Shown piece by piece: positions 60,783-64,000 of a stretch of DNA of 64,000 nt (the first letter of the stretch is position 1; the number at the start of each line of letters is the position of its first letter). The position numbers and the translations under genes were made by a program. Below the pieces are notes generated by a model. That model had not been told where the DNA came from and searched no databases. It worked only from the letters and a program-made list of their open reading frames with translations. The stretch covers positions 5,022,001 to 5,086,000 of the forward strand of contig NC_018581.1 in the NCBI RefSeq assembly GCF_000143885.2. The letters run 5' to 3'. This DNA is from Gordonia sp. KTR9 (GTDB lineage Bacteria > Actinomycetota > Actinomycetes > Mycobacteriales > Mycobacteriaceae).

Positions 60783-61985
60783 ATGGACTTCTCCTACTCC
60801 GACCGGACCCGCGAGCTCGCCGCACAGCTCGAGGAGTTCATGACCGATCACGTCTATCCCGCCGAGCGGGTCTACGACGAGCAGATCGCCGAGAACGACA
60901 ACCCGCACGAGCAACCGCAGATCATGCGCGATCTGCAGAAGCTGGCCCGCGACCGCGGACTGTGGAATCTGTTCATGACCCACGACGGGCTCGGCGCCGG
61001 GTTGACCAACCTCGAGTACGCACCGCTCGCCGAGATCGTCGGCCGCTCCATCATCGGCAACGAGGCGATCAACTGCTCCGCGCCCGACACCGGCAACATG
61101 GAGATCCTGGCCATGTACGGCACCGAGACTCAGAAGCGGCAATGGCTGGAGCCGTTGCTGGACTGCTCGATCCGCTCGGCCTTCGCGATGACCGAGCCCG
61201 CCGTCGCGTCGTCGGACGCCACCAACATCACCTCCACGATCGCTCGTGATGGTGACGAGTACGTGCTCAACGGCCGGAAGTGGTACACCTCAGGCGTTCT
61301 CGACCCGGACTGCAAGCTCATCATCTTCATGGGCAAGTCCGATCCCGCCGGTCCGACGTATCGCCAGCAGAGCATGATCCTCGTTCCGTTCGACACCCCG
61401 GGCATCGAGGTGATCCGCGACCTGCCGATGTTCGGCTTCACCGACCGTCTCGGCCACGGTGAGGTCCAGTTCACCGATGTCCGTGTGCCGGCCGAGAACA
61501 TGCTCGGCGCGGAGGGCGACGGATTCGCCATCGCCCAAGGGCGTCTCGGGCCGGGCCGCATGCACTATGCGATGCGCGCGGTCGGGATGGCCGAACGGGC
61601 GCTCGACATGATGTGCAGGCGCTCGCTGGAACGGCACGCCTTCGGAGGTCCGCTCGCCCACCGCGGTGTCGTCCGAGAGTGGATCGCGCGCAGCAGGATC
61701 GAGATCGATCAGATCCGGTTGCAGGTCCTGTACTCGTCGTGGCTGATGGACACCCAGGGCAATGCCGCCGCCCGGTCCGAGGTCGCCGCGATCAAGGTGT
61801 CGGCCATGGAGGTCGCACACCGGGTCGTCGACCGCGCCGTGCAGACGTTCGGAGCCGCCGGGGTCAGCAACGACACCGTCCTCGCCCGTCTCCACGCGAT
61901 CACGCGTGCCCTGCAGATCGCCGACGGCCCCAACGAGGTCCATCTGCGCACCATCGCCCGACTGGAGGTCAAAAAGCACTCATGA
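60783..61985 (+). CDS. Acyl-CoA dehydrogenase, ACAD10/11-LvaC type
   Basis: 400 residues. Middle-domain motifs AFAMTEPAVASSDATNI and YVLNGRKWYTSGVLDPDCKLIIFMGKSD (the WYxSG form typical for the ACAD10/11 group) and C-terminal LEVKKHS after ADGPNEVHLRTIARLE. In this group the enzyme works with an APH-fold kinase on 4-phosphoacyl-CoA. It follows the kinase gene by 85 bp with a GGAGG site, and its stop overlaps the SDR start (ATGA). Confidence 0.9.
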   Translation: MDFSYSDRTRELAAQLEEFMTDHVYPAERVYDEQIAENDNPHEQPQIMRDLQKLARDRGLWNLFMTHDGLGAGLTNLEYAPLAEIVGRSIIGNEAINCSAPDTGNMEILAMYGTETQKRQWLEPLLDCSIRSAFAMTEPAVASSDATNITSTIARDGDEYVLNGRKWYTSGVLDPDCKLIIFMGKSDPAGPTYRQQSMILVPFDTPGIEVIRDLPMFGFTDRLGHGEVQFTDVRVPAENMLGAEGDGFAIAQGRLGPGRMHYAMRAVGMAERALDMMCRRSLERHAFGGPLAHRGVVREWIARSRIEIDQIRLQVLYSSWLMDTQGNAAARSEVAAIKVSAMEVAHRVVDRAVQTFGAAGVSNDTVLARLHAITRALQIADGPNEVHLRTIARLEVKKHS

Positions 61986-62734
61986 GTACCGATCTCACCG
62001 GCAAGGTCGCGCTCGTCACCGGCGCGAGTCGCGGACTCGGACTGGCGATCGCCCGCGGCCTGAAAGAGGCCGGCGCGACCGTGATCGTGTCCAGCCGTAA
62101 GCCAGACGCCTGCGCCGAAGCCGTCGCCGCTCTCGATGACGTCCCCGGACAGGCACTCCCTCTCGCCCTGCACGTCGGCCGTTGGGATGAGCTCGAACCG
62201 GCGGTCGACGGCATCATCGACCGCCACGGCAGCCTCGACATCCTCGTCAACAACGCCGGTATCGCACCCCTCGCCGACAATTTGCTGTCCGTCTCGGAGT
62301 CACTGTGGGACAAGACCATCGAGGTCAATGTCAAGGGTCCGTTCCGCCTCATGGCGGTGGCGGGTGACCGGATGCGCGCCACCGGCGGCGGGTCGATCGT
62401 CAACATCTCGAGCATCGGTGCGGTCCGGCCAAGTCCGGCGGAGGCGATGTACGCCGCGGCGAAGAGCGGTCTCAATGCGCTGACGCAGGCGTTCGCCCAG
62501 GAGTACGCGCCGACCGTCCGCGTGAACTGCGTCATGCCGGGAAGTTTCGCCACCGACATGGCCGAGAACTGGGACGACGAGTTCATCGGCCTCGTCACCG
62601 ATCGGTTGCCGGCCGGGCGTCTTGGCCGGCCCGAGGAGATCGCCGGACTGGTCACACATCTCGCCGGAGATGACGCCGGTTACACCACCGGCGCGCTGAT
62701 CCCGGTCGACGGCGGCCGCACCGCGGTCTACTGA
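61982..62734 (+). CDS. Short-chain dehydrogenase/reductase (LvaD-position)
   Basis: 250 residues. VTGASRGLGLAIARGLKEAG, Arg after strand 2 (VSSRKPDA) suggesting NADP(H), NNAGIAPL, Ser in NISSIGAVRP, YAAAK in AMYAAAKSGLN, end TTGALIPVDGG. Co-translated with the LvaC-like dehydrogenase (ATGA). In the Lva scheme an SDR converts the isomerised hydroxyacyl-CoA; a similar role fits here. Substrate not proven. Confidence 0.88.
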   Translation: MSTDLTGKVALVTGASRGLGLAIARGLKEAGATVIVSSRKPDACAEAVAALDDVPGQALPLALHVGRWDELEPAVDGIIDRHGSLDILVNNAGIAPLADNLLSVSESLWDKTIEVNVKGPFRLMAVAGDRMRATGGGSIVNISSIGAVRPSPAEAMYAAAKSGLNALTQAFAQEYAPTVRVNCVMPGSFATDMAENWDDEFIGLVTDRLPAGRLGRPEEIAGLVTHLAGDDAGYTTGALIPVDGGRTAVY

Positions 62735-62744
62735 GGAGGCGACG

Positions 62745-63530
62745 ATGACCACCCCCACCAACACCGAACAACCACTGGCGGACCTGTTCGGACTCGCAGG
62801 CCGCACCGCTATCGTGACCGGCGCGTCGTCGGGTCTCGGCCTGGGCTTCGCCTCGACGCTGGCCGCTGCCGGTGCAACGGTCTTCGCTGCCGCACGCCGC
62901 CTCGACCGGCTTGAGCGACTCGCGCAGGAGTTCCCCGCGATCGTCCCCGTTCGGTGCGACGTCACCGACGACGCCGACCGCCGCAACCTCGTCGACGAGG
63001 CATTCCACGCCACCGGACGGGTCGACGTCCTGGTCAACAACGCCGGAATGGCGGGCCCACCCGACGCCGAACAAGAGACCCCCGAGGGATTCTCGGCCAT
63101 CCTCGATCTGAATCTACTGGCCGGCTTCCATCTGTCGACCTACCTCGCCGGCCGGCTCGGTGAGGACGCCACCGCATCGATCATCAACATCGCCTCGGTC
63201 ATCGGGTTGGTGTCGACGGCCCCGATCGGCGGTGCCTCCTATGCCGCGTCCAAGGCGGGAACGCTGGGGATGACACGCGAGCTGGCGGGGCAATGGGGCC
63301 GCCGCGGCATCCGGGTCAACGCCGTCGTCCCCGGCTGGTTCGACACCGAGATGACCGACGGACTGTTCACCAACGACAAGTCGGCCGGCTGGGTGCGGCG
63401 CAACACGATGCTGGGGCGCGGCGGCCGCGACGGCGAGGTCGACGGCGCTGTCCTGTTCCTGGCCTCCGATGCCGCCTCCTACGTCACCGGCCAGACGCTC
63501 GTGGTCGACGGCGGGTGGACCGCGCGATGA
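62745..63530 (+). CDS. Short-chain dehydrogenase/reductase
   Basis: 261 residues. VTGASSGLGLGFASTLAAAG, AAARRLDRLERL after strand 2 (NADP(H) type), NNAGMAGPPD, Ser in NIASVIGLVS, YAASK in ASYAASKAGTL, YVTGQTLVVDGGW. It follows the previous SDR by only 10 bp with a GAGGAGG ribosome site. Two consecutive SDRs suggest two different oxidation/reduction steps or stereochemical inversion of one hydroxyl group. Confidence 0.88.
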   Translation: MTTPTNTEQPLADLFGLAGRTAIVTGASSGLGLGFASTLAAAGATVFAAARRLDRLERLAQEFPAIVPVRCDVTDDADRRNLVDEAFHATGRVDVLVNNAGMAGPPDAEQETPEGFSAILDLNLLAGFHLSTYLAGRLGEDATASIINIASVIGLVSTAPIGGASYAASKAGTLGMTRELAGQWGRRGIRVNAVVPGWFDTEMTDGLFTNDKSAGWVRRNTMLGRGGRDGEVDGAVLFLASDAASYVTGQTLVVDGGWTAR

Positions 63531-63600
63531 GCGCCTGCATCTGCTCGGGTCCGGGCGCCGGACGAGGAGTTACGTTGGAGATGTTCGGAGATGAGGTGAG

Positions 63601-64000
63601 ATGAAGACACTGGCAACAGAACTGATCGACCGTGCCGCCGCGACGCCGGACCAGGTCGCCGTCATCGACCGGTTCGGGGAGCATCGCCTCGGGGATGTCG
63701 TCGAGCGCGCCCGGTCGATCGCCGATGCGCTCGCCGGGCACGATGCGGGCGCACCCACCGTGATCGTCCAGGCCGACAACACGTGGCACACGCTGGCCGG
63801 TGCCGTCGGGGTCGGTCTACGCGGCGGGCTCGTCGCCGTGTTGAGTCCGCACGCGACGGCGTCGGAATTCGATCTCGCGGTCGAGGACATCGCGCCCGAC
63901 GTCGTCATCGCCGACGACGACGTCCTTGCGCACTGGGGCGCCGCCGACGGGCGCTTCGCCCACCGGCTGTCCGCCGGATCGTCGCGCACGATGCTCGCCC
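63601..64000 (+). CDS. Class I adenylate-forming enzyme / acyl-CoA synthetase, 5' part (cut by window end)
   Basis: The first 133 codons are inside the window. ATPDQVAVIDRFGEHRLGDVVERA and the following IVQADNTWHTLAGAVGVGLRGGLVAVLSPHATASEFDLAVEDIAPDVVIADDD show the N-terminal Rossmann-like subdomain of AMP-dependent acyl-CoA synthetases. The P-loop-like TSGSTG motif and AMP-binding core lie outside. It would activate the free acid that feeds the operon. GAGGTGAG precedes the ATG. The 70 bp before it contains a 25-codon reading frame (63527-63604) overlapping both neighbours, not called as a gene. Confidence 0.8.
   Translation, partial: MKTLATELIDRAAATPDQVAVIDRFGEHRLGDVVERARSIADALAGHDAGAPTVIVQADNTWHTLAGAVGVGLRGGLVAVLSPHATASEFDLAVEDIAPDVVIADDDVLAHWGAADGRFAHRLSAGSSRTMLA

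Noticed and set aside
63527..63604. 25-codon ORF overlapping the SDR stop and the ligase start
   Set aside because: Perfect overlaps are tempting, but the peptide (two Cys, Gly-rich) has no recognisable feature and such frames arise by chance.

Overview
The window is chromosomal DNA of a high-GC actinobacterium, most likely a mycolic-acid genus near Gordonia or Rhodococcus. The pointers are GTG starts and ATGA/GTGA overlaps throughout, an Rv0233-type R2lox, a nicotinoprotein (NDMA-type) alcohol dehydrogenase, a mycobacterial-type M13 peptidase, FadA/FadB, and a textbook KstR operator (TAGAACACGTTCTA). The genus is inferred from gene content only. No phage, insertion sequence, CRISPR array, rRNA or convincing tRNA was found.

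Layout. 1-2.1 kb: 5' end of a penicillin-binding lipoprotein gene (cut by the window edge) and a pirin. 2.1-8.5 kb: GntR regulator, NCS2 permease, cyanuric acid amidohydrolase, biuret-hydrolase-like isochorismatase, small alpha/beta hydrolase and allophanate hydrolase, all on the + strand. Together they look like a complete cyanurate-to-ammonia nitrogen-scavenging operon with two palindromic operators in front of the permease. 8.5-18.3 kb: mixed housekeeping and redox genes (epimerase, membrane di-iron hydroxylase with a FadR-like regulator, PPOX protein, flavin disulfide reductase, M13 peptidase, K+ channel, alcohol dehydrogenase, R2lox) plus a 21-bp tandem repeat. 18.3-23.7 kb: a five-gene peptide/nickel-type ABC importer facing an ArsR regulator with a repeat-built acidic N-terminus. 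23.7-25.2 kb: a KstR-site-controlled alpha/beta hydrolase and a MarR regulator.

25.3-38 kb is one long + strand catabolic cluster: aldehyde dehydrogenase, two RidA proteins, cupin, ferredoxin-type reductase, extradiol-type VOC dioxygenase, alpha/beta hydrolase, two SDRs, ThDP enzyme, Rieske oxygenase, three small unassigned proteins and an aromatic-acid MFS transporter. It can be read as uptake, ring hydroxylation, ring cleavage, hydrolysis and deamination or decarboxylation of an aromatic, possibly N-containing, compound; the substrate is unknown. 38-39.7 kb holds a decayed region (truncated HTH gene, 106-bp hairpin element) and a small SPFH protein. 39.7-44.5 kb: fadB-fadA with a divergent double-domain TetR regulator.

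44.5-64 kb is a second catabolic region: acyl-CoA dehydrogenase and TetR; a seven-gene operon on the minus strand with a ferric-iron-type ABC importer, duplicated binding protein and SDR, and an Old-Yellow-Enzyme reductase; two SnoaL-like proteins; then enoyl-CoA hydratase-like protein, OB-fold/thiolase pair, acyl-CoA dehydrogenase, APH-fold kinase, a second acyl-CoA dehydrogenase, two SDRs and an acyl-CoA synthetase cut by the window end. A shared TGAACT-type palindrome sits in front of the separate transcription units, so the whole region is probably one regulon of the TetR protein. The kinase/dehydrogenase/SDR/ligase set resembles the phosphorylation route for 4-hydroxyacyl-CoA breakdown (Lva pathway, ACAD10/11).
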